Shown here: positions 25,841 through 35,168 of the stretch, piece by piece
Position numbering within the stretch: the stretch's first letter is position 1
How the letters are laid out: every line of letters starts with the position of its first letter
Assembly (NCBI RefSeq): GCF_022712095.1
Contig: NZ_JALAHD010000175.1
Coordinates: 1-40,211, forward strand
Length of the DNA: 40,211 bases
Direction: 5' to 3'
Source of the DNA: Chryseobacterium sp.
Lineage (GTDB): Bacteria; Bacteroidota; Bacteroidia; Flavobacteriales; Weeksellaceae
The notes under the pieces: generated by a model
The model's database searches: none
What the model was told of the DNA's origin: nothing
What the model saw: the letters and a program-made list of their open reading frames with translations, nothing else
Position numbers and translations under genes: made by a program

Positions 25841-27622
25841 TTACTCTTTATTTCCTCCACGGATTGTTTTGATTTCCTGAATTTTACCTTCAAAATAGTC
25901 TTTTCTTTCAGGATACTTTTTCACTAATATATGGAAAGCATTTGTCGCTTTTGTATATAGTTTCTGTTCAAGATAAAGATTTGCTAGGGTCTCAGTCATT
26001 AAATGTGAAATATCATCCGTTTTTTCCTTTACAACATAGTTGTTCTCGTCCTTCAGCTGAGTGATTTTAGGATTATTTTCAATAAAAGAATCAATGGCTT
26101 TAATCTTATTCTGGGCTTTTTCTTTTTCTATTTCCTCTGTACGGTCAATCTTCAGCCAGCTTTGCCATGTATTGATAAATCCGGGAATATTACTGTCTGA
26201 AGAAATCGGCTCTGTAGCGGCATGCTGTTTAGTTTCCTCCGGCTGCTCCTTCTCTTCTTCTTTATTAATTCTTAAACTCGAAATATCTGAACCAAAGAAA
26301 GACACATTCATTACCGGAACATCTGTTTCTTCCACTTCTATAACATTCTCTTCTTCTTTTTCTTCATTTACTTCTGCAACAGGTTCCTCTTTTTGAGAGA
26401 TTTTCGATAAAGCTTCTTTTTGTTCAGCTTCAGGAGCTTCCTTTAACTGAGTCTCCTTTTCTTTCTCCTGAACGGGCACAGGCATTTCTATTTTATTGAT
26501 GAAAGAATCCGGAATATTTGACTCTAATACCATAGGTTTCCATGTAGACTTTACCTCTTGGGTATCAGACAGTTTACCTTTATCCTCTTCAATAAGTTCT
26601 ATTTCCTTAATCTCATCACTTTTACTTTCATTTCCCCTGTCAGATATCTTATTATCAGGCTGGATATCTACTTTAGGTTTTTCGGAAGGTCTTAGTGTTT
26701 CCACATGAAAACTCTGGGTATCAGCAAAGCTAATTTCATGGCTTTCTGACTCTTCTTTCTCCCTTTCTTTTTCAGAAATAGACCCTTTACTCATCTTCAT
26801 CTTTTTTTCCACTTCGTCGATAAGTCTTCTCATTTCCTCCTCATGTTTATTAACATTGGGTTGAGAAATTTCCGATTGCATGGATTCCGTTTCATTCGTT
26901 GTCTGAATCTTAACATCCGGTAAAAAAGAATCCGTTCCATGAAAGCTCAGCTCTGAACCATCATTGATCTCTGTCTTTTCTGCTTCTGTAGAAATTTCTT
27001 CTTCGTTGATAATTACTTCAGGGGTTACTTCCTCTTCAACCTCATTAGTAATCTCCTGCTGATTCTCAACTATTGCTTTCTCTTCATCTTCTATAACTTC
27101 TTTTTCCTTTTTTTGAGTGACAATTACTCCGGATTCTAAAGTAGACTCCAGATCAATTGTTTCTGAATGGTCTTCCTCTAAAAAGTTTTCTTCCCCTTCA
27201 AAAAGTATCCTGTTTCTTTCCCCATTTACATATATCAGCTTATTTTGAGGAGGTATATTGTGAATAGGAATCTGTTTTTGATCTTCCTGTGTAGGTGTTT
27301 TTTCAGCCAGAGGTTCTTCTTCCTGAATGGGAACAGGCTCTATAACAGCTTTCTTCTCTTGTTCTATTATAACGGGTTTCTGAATTTCCGGAATTTTACC
27401 ATTGATCAGCTGATAAAGAATCTTCTTCTCCGTAGTATAGGCTGCAGTAACGGAAAGCTCTTTCTGATAATTTTCCTGATCAAATAAGTGAACACCATAC
27501 AAATGAAGTGCTCTGATGTTTTGAATATATGGGAATGAATCTATTTCTCCTTTCAGAAGCTGAATATCTTCCGGCTGGATATTTTTCGGGTCCTTTAATA
27601 ATTCTAAAACTCTGGAATTCAT
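25841..27622 (-). CDS. Glu-rich low-complexity protein with TPR-like C-terminus
   Basis: A 593-aa acidic protein of unknown function. The N-terminal ~75 residues (SRVLELLKDPKNIQPEDIQLLKGEI…LHLYGVHLF) are helical and conserved-looking. Residues about 85-480 are low-complexity, full of Glu, Lys, Ser and Val, with the motif SFHGTDSFLPD / SFADTQSF / SFFGSDISS recurring. The last ~90 residues have a TPR-like pair (TETLANLYLEQKLYTKATNAFHILVKKYP). No signal peptide is seen, so it is probably cytoplasmic. It starts 1 nt after the lptE stop, so it is tightly linked to envelope genes. It may be a scaffold; that is only a guess. Confidence 0.8.
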   Translation of the reverse strand: MNSRVLELLKDPKNIQPEDIQLLKGEIDSFPYIQNIRALHLYGVHLFDQENYQKELSVTAAYTTEKKILYQLINGKIPEIQKPVIIEQEKKAVIEPVPIQEEEPLAEKTPTQEDQKQIPIHNIPPQNKLIYVNGERNRILFEGEENFLEEDHSETIDLESTLESGVIVTQKKEKEVIEDEEKAIVENQQEITNEVEEEVTPEVIINEEEISTEAEKTEINDGSELSFHGTDSFLPDVKIQTTNETESMQSEISQPNVNKHEEEMRRLIDEVEKKMKMSKGSISEKEREKEESESHEISFADTQSFHVETLRPSEKPKVDIQPDNKISDRGNESKSDEIKEIELIEEDKGKLSDTQEVKSTWKPMVLESNIPDSFINKIEMPVPVQEKEKETQLKEAPEAEQKEALSKISQKEEPVAEVNEEKEEENVIEVEETDVPVMNVSFFGSDISSLRINKEEEKEQPEETKQHAATEPISSDSNIPGFINTWQSWLKIDRTEEIEKEKAQNKIKAIDSFIENNPKITQLKDENNYVVKEKTDDISHLMTETLANLYLEQKLYTKATNAFHILVKKYPERKDYFEGKIQEIKTIRGGNKE

Positions 27623-27623
27623 C

Positions 27624-28166
27624 TTACCAATTTGCTACAATATCGTTAAATATCTTATTAATAATCCTTTCATTTACAATCTTCACCTGGGAGTTTTCAA
27701 TATCACTCTGAGACAAACTGCTGTTAAATACAGCCTCATCAGAATAAGTTCTGTCAAAGCTGAGATCAGGATGAAGTTTATTTTCATAATGAACTTTTAC
27801 AGTGATTGTAAGTTTATTCTGAGACTCCTGCACAGTTCCTCCTGTACTGGTCGTCGTTGTTGTTGAGCTAATTGTCGTAGGGGTAATTGAATAATCCGTA
27901 ATCTCCCCTTCGATCAAAATATCCGGATTTTCTTTAGTCCCTTTTAACGTGGTTCTCTGTAAGAACCTGTTTTGAATATCTGTAGAAAATTGCTGTGACA
28001 AGGAAGGGTTAACCAAAGCCGCATTGTTTGGAAATTCATTAATCTGAACAGTTTTCTCATCCTTTAGGGAGGACCCCGTAAAGCTATAGCATGATTTCAA
28101 AACACTTAAAGAAAGAAACAAGGCCATTAAAATCCCTAATCTTCCATATTTTTTGTTACTATTCAT
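27624..28166 (-). CDS. lptE: LptE-family lipoprotein
   Basis: A 180-aa lipoprotein with lipobox LKSC (Cys26), followed by CYSFTGSSL, as is typical of Bacteroidota LptE. LptE plugs the LptD barrel in the outer membrane for LPS assembly. NNAALVNPSLSQQFSTDIQNRF and GEITDYSITPTT fit the family's beta-alpha fold. It overlaps the upstream membrane gene by 8 nt. LptD is not in the window. Confidence 0.85.
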   Translation of the reverse strand: MNSNKKYGRLGILMALFLSLSVLKSCYSFTGSSLKDEKTVQINEFPNNAALVNPSLSQQFSTDIQNRFLQRTTLKGTKENPDILIEGEITDYSITPTTISSTTTTTSTGGTVQESQNKLTITVKVHYENKLHPDLSFDRTYSDEAVFNSSLSQSDIENSQVKIVNERIINKIFNDIVANW

Positions 28167-28875
28167 CTTTTTCTTTTAATCCGATTTCTTTGATCTCATC
28201 ATACCCGATTTGCTGAATAGCATCCTCAAAGGCAAAATAATGAGTCGTATAATAATAAGGCATTGTCACTAAAAGCCCAATCCCACAGGCAAGAACCCCA
28301 AGCTGAGCAAGGAAACACACAACAATTGCAAATAAAAATATTAATAATAAATTATTTTTTGTCATGACTTTAGACATATTCCATGCTGTTTTAATATCCG
28401 TTGTTTTATTCAAAGATATTAATCCCGGTATATAAAAACCTTTTAAAGCAAAATAAAATATAGCAAAAATAAAAGCAGCTAAATAAAGAAACATAAACAA
28501 CACCATAAAAACAGATGATGCTTCATTTCCTCCGCCTATTCCCCCCAGTAATCCTGCCATAGGTATAAAGATAAAGAAAGGAATATAAAGAGCAAAAAAT
28601 CCTCCGATAATAATTAACTGCAGTATAAAATACGGCATGAAATCATCGAAATTAAAAATTTCTCCGGCACCCACCATTTCTCCTCTATCTAACTTTTTGC
28701 AATATTTATAAAAGTTACCCATTGCCAAAAGCCCGCAAAGGGGGATTATTGCCATAATCATACAAAAGAAATAGGCCAATATGAAATTTCCAAAATCTTT
28801 CTTTATAAGTTCTAAACCCTTGCTCAGATAATCATTAAATTTAAACTCCACAGGTTTTACTACGCTTCTCATCAT
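28159..28875 (-). CDS. Integral membrane protein, unknown function
   Basis: A 238-aa protein with about five to six hydrophobic segments (FILAYFFCMIMAIIPLCGLLAMG, FILQLIIIGGFFALYIPFF, VFMVLFMFLYLAAFIFAIFYF, LLLIFLFAIVVCFLAQLGVLA) and Gly-rich loops (GLLGGIGGGNE). It opens with an amphipathic FKFNDYLSKGLELIKKDFGNF segment common to membrane proteins of glycerophosphoryl-diester or DUF975-like type, but I cannot assign one. It lies between the sigma-54 activator and lptE with 8- to 24-nt spacing, so it belongs to that operon. Confidence 0.75.
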   Translation of the reverse strand: MMRSVVKPVEFKFNDYLSKGLELIKKDFGNFILAYFFCMIMAIIPLCGLLAMGNFYKYCKKLDRGEMVGAGEIFNFDDFMPYFILQLIIIGGFFALYIPFFIFIPMAGLLGGIGGGNEASSVFMVLFMFLYLAAFIFAIFYFALKGFYIPGLISLNKTTDIKTAWNMSKVMTKNNLLLIFLFAIVVCFLAQLGVLACGIGLLVTMPYYYTTHYFAFEDAIQQIGYDEIKEIGLKEKDE

Positions 28876-28899
28876 TTATTTTAAGTTATATATGTTTTT

Positions 28900-30183
28900 T
28901 TAGCTTTCCAAGTTATATTGTTTTATTTTTCTGTATAATGTCCTTTGGGAAATCCCTAATTCTTCTGCGGCTTTATTCCTGCGTCCTTTATGTTTTTCCA
29001 AGGCCTTAACAATAAGATCTTTTTCATTATTCTGAAGAGAGAGGGATTCTGGCTTTTCTTCTTCTATTTCAATATCTTCGATATCTTCATAACTATCATC
29101 AGGATTTGAAATTATGGTAGGATTCTGAACAGTGGTATTATTTCCATTTTCAAAATACAGCAGGGATCCTGAATTGGAAGACTGTGAGGGTTCCTGAGTA
29201 TAGATCCTGTTGATCAGATTTTTTTCCTGATTACTTAAATCTGAAGTGCCTCTGTTCTTGATAAGCTCTGATGTTAAAGACTTTAAATCATTAATATCAT
29301 TTCTCATATCAAAGAGGATTTTATACATGATCTCCCTATCACTGGCAAAATCGTTCTGCTTAGGAGCATTCGGAGTACTTACAACCATAGGAAGATGTGA
29401 TTCCATAGGAATGTATTCCGCCAGCTTTTCAACTGTAATATTTCTTTCTCTTTCTACTACCGTCATTTGCTCCACCAGATTTCTCAGCTGGCGAATATTT
29501 CCGGGAAAAGTATAGCTTTCTATATAATGTACTGCACTGGGTTCCAGTTCTAACTCAGGCATACGGTATTTCTCAGCAAAATCTATAGCAAACTTCCTGA
29601 ATAACAAATGGATATCCCCTTTTCTTTCTCTTAAAGGCGGCATATCTATCTGGACTGTATTCAGACGGTAATAAAGATCTTCACGGAATCTTCCATCCTG
29701 AATAGCTTTCATCATATTAACATTGGTAGCAGCAACAATTCTCACATTCGTTTTTTGGACCTGAGAAGATCCCACTTTCATGAATTCACCGCTTTCCAGC
29801 ACCCTCAAAAGACGGACCTGAGTTTGCAGAGGCAATTCACCCACCTCATCCAAGAAAATAGTTCCCCCATCTGCTACTTCAAAATACCCTTTTCTGGTTG
29901 CTGTAGCTCCCGTAAAGGCACCTTTTTCGTGCCCGAATAATTCTGAATCAATAGTTCCTTCCGGAATTGCTCCACAGTTAACTACAATATAAGGCTGATG
30001 TTTTCTTCGGGATTCTGAATGAATAATTTTAGGAATAAATTCTTTTCCTACTCCACTTTCCCCGATCACAAGGACAGAAATATCTGTTGGTGCTACCTGA
30101 ATAGCTTTTTCCAAAGCTCGGTTTAAAGCCGGATAATTTCCAATGATTCCAAAACGGGTTTTTATATTCTGAAGTTCTGACAT
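28900..30183 (-). CDS. Sigma-54 dependent transcriptional activator without sensor domain
   Basis: A 427-aa protein from ATG 30183 (the ORF track uses a TTG two codons earlier). The AAA+ domain occupies about 10-240 with Walker A GESGVGKE (41-48), GAFTGA (88-93, the sigma-54 contact loop) and Walker B GTIFLDEVGELP. The tail has a Fis-type HTH, KHKGRRNKAAEELGISQRTLYRKIKQY. There is no N-terminal receiver, GAF or PAS domain, so activity must be controlled by level, a partner, or the ~110-aa Asn/Ser/acidic linker between AAA+ and HTH. It lies downstream of miaB (47 nt) and upstream of lptE. Its targets are not visible here. Confidence 0.93.
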   Translation of the reverse strand: MSELQNIKTRFGIIGNYPALNRALEKAIQVAPTDISVLVIGESGVGKEFIPKIIHSESRRKHQPYIVVNCGAIPEGTIDSELFGHEKGAFTGATATRKGYFEVADGGTIFLDEVGELPLQTQVRLLRVLESGEFMKVGSSQVQKTNVRIVAATNVNMMKAIQDGRFREDLYYRLNTVQIDMPPLRERKGDIHLLFRKFAIDFAEKYRMPELELEPSAVHYIESYTFPGNIRQLRNLVEQMTVVERERNITVEKLAEYIPMESHLPMVVSTPNAPKQNDFASDREIMYKILFDMRNDINDLKSLTSELIKNRGTSDLSNQEKNLINRIYTQEPSQSSNSGSLLYFENGNNTTVQNPTIISNPDDSYEDIEDIEIEEEKPESLSLQNNEKDLIVKALEKHKGRRNKAAEELGISQRTLYRKIKQYNLES

Positions 30184-30230
30184 GTTCAATAAGATTTAGT
30201 AGTAATACTATTTGAGCATAACCGGTCAAA

Positions 30231-31667
30231 TTATTTGACTGTCTCCCCTAAAAGTGTGCCCTGAGTATTATCAAAGACAAAAACATCCACAATGTCACCA
30301 ATCTTCTGCCCTTCCAGTTTATCAAACACGCAGACAGCATTCTGAGAATTTCTTCCCTTCCATTGATTTTCATTCTTTTTGGATGTTCCTTCAATTAAAA
30401 TTTGATGTACTTTTCCTGTATAGGATTTCATTCTTTTTCTGGATAGTTCTCCCTGTAAGGCAATTACTTCTGCCAAACGTCTCTGTTTTACGTCTGCAGG
30501 AATATTATCTTCCATTTTTTTATGAGCCGGCGTTCCCGGTCTTTCCGAATATGCAAACATATAACCGTAATCGTATTCGACTTCTTTCATCAGACTCAAT
30601 GTATCCTGATGATCCTGTTCTGTTTCATTACAGAAGCCTACGATCATATCCTGTGAAAAAGCAATATCGGGAACAATCTCTTTTGCTTTATGAATCAGCT
30701 CCAGATATTCTTCTCTCGTATGTTGTCTGTTCATAGCAGCCAGCATATTATTGCTTCCACTTTGAACCGGTAAGTGAACATATTTACAAATATTCTCATG
30801 TTTTGCCATCACTTTGAATACCTCCAGACTCATGTCCTGAGGATTTGATGTAGAGAATCTTATTCTTATTTCCGGAACGGCATTCGCCACCAGATCAAGC
30901 AGCTGAGCAAAATTAACTGCCGTAGCTTTCTGCATTTCGGAAGCCTTTTCAAAATCTTTTTTCGGACCTCCGCCATACCATAAATAGGAATCTACATTTT
31001 GTCCCAATAAAGTAATTTCTTTATAGCCATTGCTCAAAAGGTCCTGACATTCCTGAATAATAGAATGCGGATCGCGGCTTCTTTCTCTTCCTCTCGTAAA
31101 TGGAACGACACAAAAGGTACACATATTATCACATCCTCTGGTAATGGTAACAAAAGCTGTAACACCATTTCCTCCCAGACGGACCGGATTGATATCCGCA
31201 TAAGTTTCTTCTTTGGAAAGAATCACATTAATTGCATCTCTGCCATCTTCAGTTTCTTTTAAAAGGTTAGGCAGATCTCTATAGGCATCAGGTCCAACCA
31301 CTAAATCTACCAGCTGTTCTTCTTCCAGAAATTTAGTTTTCAGCCTTTCAGCCATACAGCCTAATACTCCAACAGTCATATTGGGTCTTTCCTTTTTAAG
31401 GTTTTTAAATTGGGAGAGGCGCATTCTTACTGTCTGCTCCGCTTTTTCACGAATAGAGCATGTGTTTAAAAGTATAAGGTCTGCCTCTTCCACTTTCAAA
31501 GTAGTATTGTAACCCTGCTCATTCAAAATAGAAGCAACAATCTCAGAATCAGAAAAATTCATCTGACATCCGTAGCTTTCCAAAAACAGTTTTTTAGAGT
31601 TTTCTGCTCTTTCTGCAATAGCAAAAGCTTCTCCTTGTTTTGTTTCGTCTATATATTTTTCCTGCAC
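30231..31667 (-). CDS. miaB: tRNA-2-methylthio-N6-dimethylallyladenosine synthase MiaB
   Basis: A 478-aa radical-SAM enzyme that adds a methylthio group to i6A37 of tRNA. Cys34, Cys70 and Cys104 ligate the auxiliary cluster, and CDNMCTFC (Cys179, 183, 186) the SAM cluster. A C-terminal TRAM domain is at about 410-478 ([15 protein letters not shown]… IVDVFVF). The start codon is GTG. With the tcdA-rnpA operon it makes this a stretch rich in tRNA processing genes. A -7 element lies 52 nt upstream. Confidence 0.96.
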   Translation of the reverse strand: MQEKYIDETKQGEAFAIAERAENSKKLFLESYGCQMNFSDSEIVASILNEQGYNTTLKVEEADLILLNTCSIREKAEQTVRMRLSQFKNLKKERPNMTVGVLGCMAERLKTKFLEEEQLVDLVVGPDAYRDLPNLLKETEDGRDAINVILSKEETYADINPVRLGGNGVTAFVTITRGCDNMCTFCVVPFTRGRERSRDPHSIIQECQDLLSNGYKEITLLGQNVDSYLWYGGGPKKDFEKASEMQKATAVNFAQLLDLVANAVPEIRIRFSTSNPQDMSLEVFKVMAKHENICKYVHLPVQSGSNNMLAAMNRQHTREEYLELIHKAKEIVPDIAFSQDMIVGFCNETEQDHQDTLSLMKEVEYDYGYMFAYSERPGTPAHKKMEDNIPADVKQRRLAEVIALQGELSRKRMKSYTGKVHQILIEGTSKKNENQWKGRNSQNAVCVFDKLEGQKIGDIVDVFVFDNTQGTLLGETVK

Positions 31668-31718
31668 TTTCGTAAATGATATTTAGTCGTTAAGAATCCG
31701 ATTAAAATGATTAGTTTG

Positions 31719-31726
31719 CAAAGATA
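31719..31726 (-). promoter_or_regulatory. Candidate -7 element for miaB
   Basis: TATCTTTGC on the minus strand is a strong TAnnTTTG match about 52 bp upstream of the GTG start. The -33 region has no clear TTTG at 19 bp. Confidence 0.45.
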
Positions 31727-31753
31727 CAAAATATTGTGCCAGAATGGCAGAAA

Positions 31754-32485
31754 TTATCTCTGGTAAAATTTAATTGAGAAACTGATAGGAAAAGCGATTC
31801 TTTCTTTTATCGGTATATTGGAATATAGTGCCGGTTTCCAGACTTTTTTCAACCTAACCAACGCCCTCATGAAATCTTTATTAAAATCCCGGTCATATAT
31901 TGTAGGATAAATTCTTGCATTTACAATTCTTCCGGATTCATTGATATAAAATTCCAGATTTACGTCTCCATTGATATGATAATCAGAAAAAAGAGCCATA
32001 AAATTATCATGAAATTCTTCCTCAAATACTTTTGGACCTCCGGGGTATTCTGCATGAATAATGAAATTATCTGCATTATAGTTTGGGCTGTAATTGCTCA
32101 TCAGATCATATGGATAAACAATAAACTCGGTAATCGCTCCTATCTTTTTTCCTTTCACTTCTGCGGGTGTCCAGTTTTTAAGATTTTTAAGGATTTCCAT
32201 GGACAGATCATAAGCACATTTATTTTTTGCAATATTGGCCGTATCATTATCTTTTATAATCTTAACTGCAGCATCCTTTGTAACAATAATTCTGGGCTGA
32301 TAAATTTCTTTCTTATCACATTCATTGAATGTATTTATACTTAAAAACTCATGGGCATCTTTATAAAGATTTACCATTCCTCCTTTATAAAAATCCTGAT
32401 CATGAGGATATTCATCTAAAACCTGTGCTTTAAAAGAAGTTATTGTACAAACTAAAATCAATAACAGAATTTTCTTATAATTCAT
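31754..32485 (-). CDS. Secreted protein with TonB C-terminal-like domain
   Basis: A 243-aa protein with a signal peptide (ends near FKAQV, residue 22). The C-terminal ~75 residues resemble the TonB C-terminal fold: GDVNLEFYINESGRIVNARIYP… ALVRLKKVWKPAL… FPISFSIKF. Unlike true TonB there is no N-terminal anchor plus Pro-rich spacer, so it is probably a soluble periplasmic relative. The middle region is not recognised. It has its own promoter-like sequence right after the lysA terminator, so it is a single-gene unit. Confidence 0.78.
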   Translation of the reverse strand: MNYKKILLLILVCTITSFKAQVLDEYPHDQDFYKGGMVNLYKDAHEFLSINTFNECDKKEIYQPRIIVTKDAAVKIIKDNDTANIAKNKCAYDLSMEILKNLKNWTPAEVKGKKIGAITEFIVYPYDLMSNYSPNYNADNFIIHAEYPGGPKVFEEEFHDNFMALFSDYHINGDVNLEFYINESGRIVNARIYPTIYDRDFNKDFMRALVRLKKVWKPALYSNIPIKERIAFPISFSIKFYQR

Positions 32486-32523
32486 AATCAGATATTTTCA
32501 ATCTTTTCGACAACCTTTATTTA

Positions 32524-32531
32524 CAAATTTA
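32524..32531 (-). promoter_or_regulatory. Candidate -7 element for the TonB-C-like gene
   Basis: TAAATTTG on the minus strand, about 38 bp before the ATG at 32485 and just downstream of the lysA terminator. No TTTG is visible at 19 bp. Confidence 0.45.
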
Positions 32532-32544
32532 CATTATAAAAGAA

Positions 32545-32570
32545 GAAACTCCACTTAAAAGTGAAGTCTC
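32545..32570 (-). terminator. lysA terminator
   Basis: In the minus-strand RNA GAGACUUCACUU pairs with AAGUGGAGUUUC through 12 pairs including two G-U wobbles, followed by UUCUUUUAU. The wobbles work only for the minus-strand transcript, which fixes the direction. Confidence 0.75.
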
Positions 32571-32594
32571 CTATATTAATTCTTTATGATGTAT

Positions 32595-33794
32595 TTATAA
32601 TACTTCAATCTGGTTTCTCAAAAGATCTTCAAACTCATCTCTCTTGCGGATAAGATGGGCTTTTCCATCCATGAATAAAACCTCAGCAGGTTTTAATCTT
32701 GAGTTAAAGTTGGAACTCATCTCAAATCCATAGGCTCCCGCATTGTGAAAAGCAAGGATGTCTCCTTCTCTTACTTCATGAAGTTTTCTATCCCATGCAA
32801 AAGTATCTGTTTCACAGATATTTCCTACAACAGTATAAATTCTTTCCGCTCCTTTAGGATTGGATAAGTTTTCAATAACATGGTAGGAATCATAGAACAT
32901 GGGACGGATCAAATGATTAAATCCGGAATTCACCCCTACGAAAACGGTAGCTGTAGTTTGTTTAATAACATTTGCTTTCACTAAAAGATATCCGCTTTTT
33001 CCTACTAAGAATTTTCCCGGCTCAAACCAAAGTTCAAATTTTCTTCCGGTAGATTTGGAATATTCTGATATTACTTTTTCCACTTTTTTACCCAGCGTTG
33101 CTACATCCGTTTCTTCTTCATTATCCTGGTAAGGAATTTTGAAACCACTTCCCATATCCAGATACTTCAGATTCGGGAAATGTTCTGCAAGGTCAAGCAT
33201 GATGTCCAATGCCTGAAGGAAAACCTCAGGATCTTTAATCTCACTTCCTGTGTGCATATGCAATCCTTCTACATTCAGATTGGTGCTTTTCATAATTCTT
33301 TCAATATGACGAAGCTGATGAATGGAGACTCCGAATTTACTATCGATATGTCCTGTAGAAATCTTATAGTTTCCACCGGCAAAAATGTGCGGATTGATTC
33401 TCACAAAAATAGGATAAGAATCTCCATATTTATTTCCAAACTGCTCCAGAATAGAAATATTGTCTATATTAATATGTACTTCAAACTTCATAGCCTGTTC
33501 TATTTCTTCCAGGTCTACACAGTTGGGAGTAAACAATATCTTTTCTTTAGGAAATCCGGCCTTCAGACCAAGTTTTACTTCATGAATAGACACACAATCC
33601 AGAGAAGCTCCCAGGTTCTTTATATATTTTAAAATATTAATATTCGTTAAAGCCTTTGCTGCATAAAAGAACTTTGTGTGTTTTAAAAAAGAAGATGTAA
33701 GTTTTTCATATTGTGTTTTAATAGATTCAGCATCATAAACATACACCGGCGTGCCATATTCATTGGCAATTTTTAGCAAATCTTTTGAGTTCAT
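32595..33794 (-). CDS. lysA: Diaminopimelate decarboxylase
   Basis: A 399-aa PLP enzyme that decarboxylates meso-diaminopimelate to lysine. FYAAKALTN carries the PLP-binding Lys48. HTGSEI, the GGG-like PLP-phosphate region (SGFKIPYQ), and ICETDTFAWDR (the substrate-binding Cys region, CESxD variant) fit fold III decarboxylases. It is full length; nothing else of lysine synthesis lies nearby. A promoter-like sequence overlaps the end of the exonuclease gene. Confidence 0.93.
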   Translation of the reverse strand: MNSKDLLKIANEYGTPVYVYDAESIKTQYEKLTSSFLKHTKFFYAAKALTNINILKYIKNLGASLDCVSIHEVKLGLKAGFPKEKILFTPNCVDLEEIEQAMKFEVHINIDNISILEQFGNKYGDSYPIFVRINPHIFAGGNYKISTGHIDSKFGVSIHQLRHIERIMKSTNLNVEGLHMHTGSEIKDPEVFLQALDIMLDLAEHFPNLKYLDMGSGFKIPYQDNEEETDVATLGKKVEKVISEYSKSTGRKFELWFEPGKFLVGKSGYLLVKANVIKQTTATVFVGVNSGFNHLIRPMFYDSYHVIENLSNPKGAERIYTVVGNICETDTFAWDRKLHEVREGDILAFHNAGAYGFEMSSNFNSRLKPAEVLFMDGKAHLIRKRDEFEDLLRNQIEVL

Positions 33795-33834
33795 AATTTA
33801 ATTAAGTAAAACTTCTTTTTTTATTAAGAAAGTA

Positions 33835-33867
33835 CAAATGTAAGGAATCAAAATTTTATTTTGGCAA
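33835..33867 (-). promoter_or_regulatory. Promoter for lysA
   Basis: TACATTTG (33835-33842 on the minus strand) matches TAnnTTTG, with TTG 22 bp upstream inside the 3' end of the exonuclease gene. Both fit the flavobacterial consensus, whose spacing is 17-23. Confidence 0.5.
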
Positions 33868-35079
33868 TGGTAGTGTCTCAAAATCACCACGAAGCAGTGC
33901 CAATTGCAATTCATTATTTAAATCAACCGACTGTAAAGGAAGATCTATTTTCAATTTTGAAATTTTACTCATGGTCTGAATCTGCGTAAACAGCTCATAA
34001 AAACCATAAGATTCTACTTTTCCATTTTCTATAATAATGAATAATTTCTCTCCCAGCTTTCTTCCTGATCCCAGCCAAATTTCATTTCTTTTCTTAAATT
34101 CTATTTTCTGTCTGAAAACTGCTTCATCATTAAACACTTCCTGTTTACTTATGAATTGTACAGCTTTTGTTCCCTGGGTAAAGGATCGGAATTTAAGAAT
34201 AGGTTTTTCCAGCTTATTCAGTTTATTTTTTTCAACAATATATTTATTATTTCTAAAATAGAGTCCAAAGGGAAGCGCTTCTCTTTTTTTTATGTTTCGC
34301 GAATTCAGTATCAGCTTAGCAATAGTGTCTGTTCCGGTAAGCTCATAATTAATCTGCTCTACCCCTCTCTGCAGCTCCTCCCATTTCTTAGATTTAGAAT
34401 TAAATATTTTTTTGGAAAACTTATTAATATCCTGAACATGATCAGAAAAAATGATTCTTCCCGCCTCATCCTGAAAATAAATAAATCCTTTTTCATTAGG
34501 CAAATCCTGCGTTAACTCTTTGATTTTGTTAATATATGTTTTCGCATTGGTCTCATCGTGCTGCTTCTGGATAATTTCGTTTTCTGTATCCTTGGATATC
34601 AGCAATTTAAACAGTTCAAGAGTTGCCCTAGCATCTCCTTCTGCTCTGTGATGGTTAGTAAGGGGAATTCCCAACGATTTCACCAGCTTTCCCAGTGAAT
34701 AACTCACTTCCTCAGGCACCAGCTTTTTAGCTAACGGGATAGTATCTAATGTATTGATTTTAAAGTCATAACCCAGTCTTTTAAAAGACTGGCGAAGCAT
34801 ACGGTAATCAAAATCTATATTATGACCGACCAAAGTAGTATTTTCCGTAATTTCAATAACTCTTTTAGCAATTTCATGAAATTTGGGAGCGGTTTTAACC
34901 ATTTTGGGAGTAATATTAGTCAGCTTCTGTACAAAAGGAGTAATATCACTTTCGGGATTCACCAAAGAAAAAAACTGATCAGTAATCTTCTGACCATCAT
35001 ATCTATAGATGGCAATATCAATAATGCTTTCTTTTCTATACCCTGCACCATTACTTTCTATATCTATTATCGAATACAT
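33856..35079 (-). CDS. DEDDh 3'-5' exonuclease with degenerate GIY-YIG-like domain
   Basis: A 407-aa protein. Residues 1-165 are a DnaQ-like exonuclease with Asp6 and Glu8 (IIDIES), Asp89 (HNIDFDYR), His144 and Asp149 (HHRAEGDA), a complete DEDDh set. Residues about 193-275 align in layout with the GIY-YIG nuclease domain of UvrC (LPNEKGFIYFQDEAGRIIF…), but GIY is GFI, YIG is FSD, and the catalytic Arg and Glu positions are replaced, so this part is probably inactive. The C-terminal 130 residues are not recognised. It may be a repair exonuclease in the style of the DnaQ-UvrC fusions seen in other bacteria. Confidence 0.82.
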   Translation of the reverse strand: MYSIIDIESNGAGYRKESIIDIAIYRYDGQKITDQFFSLVNPESDITPFVQKLTNITPKMVKTAPKFHEIAKRVIEITENTTLVGHNIDFDYRMLRQSFKRLGYDFKINTLDTIPLAKKLVPEEVSYSLGKLVKSLGIPLTNHHRAEGDARATLELFKLLISKDTENEIIQKQHDETNAKTYINKIKELTQDLPNEKGFIYFQDEAGRIIFSDHVQDINKFSKKIFNSKSKKWEELQRGVEQINYELTGTDTIAKLILNSRNIKKREALPFGLYFRNNKYIVEKNKLNKLEKPILKFRSFTQGTKAVQFISKQEVFNDEAVFRQKIEFKKRNEIWLGSGRKLGEKLFIIIENGKVESYGFYELFTQIQTMSKISKLKIDLPLQSVDLNNELQLALLRGDFETLPLPK

Positions 35080-35168
35080 TTAATCTGTGTGTTAAGCTAA
35101 AATACTAAAATTATGTTAAAAACATGATAAAGCATCAGAAGAGTTAACATTTTAAAACTTTTTCGTTT

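Noticed and set aside
26061-26396. Ser-rich 111-aa plus-strand ORF
   Set aside because: Antisense image of Glu-rich coding sequence (GAA/GAG read as TTC/CTC/TCT).
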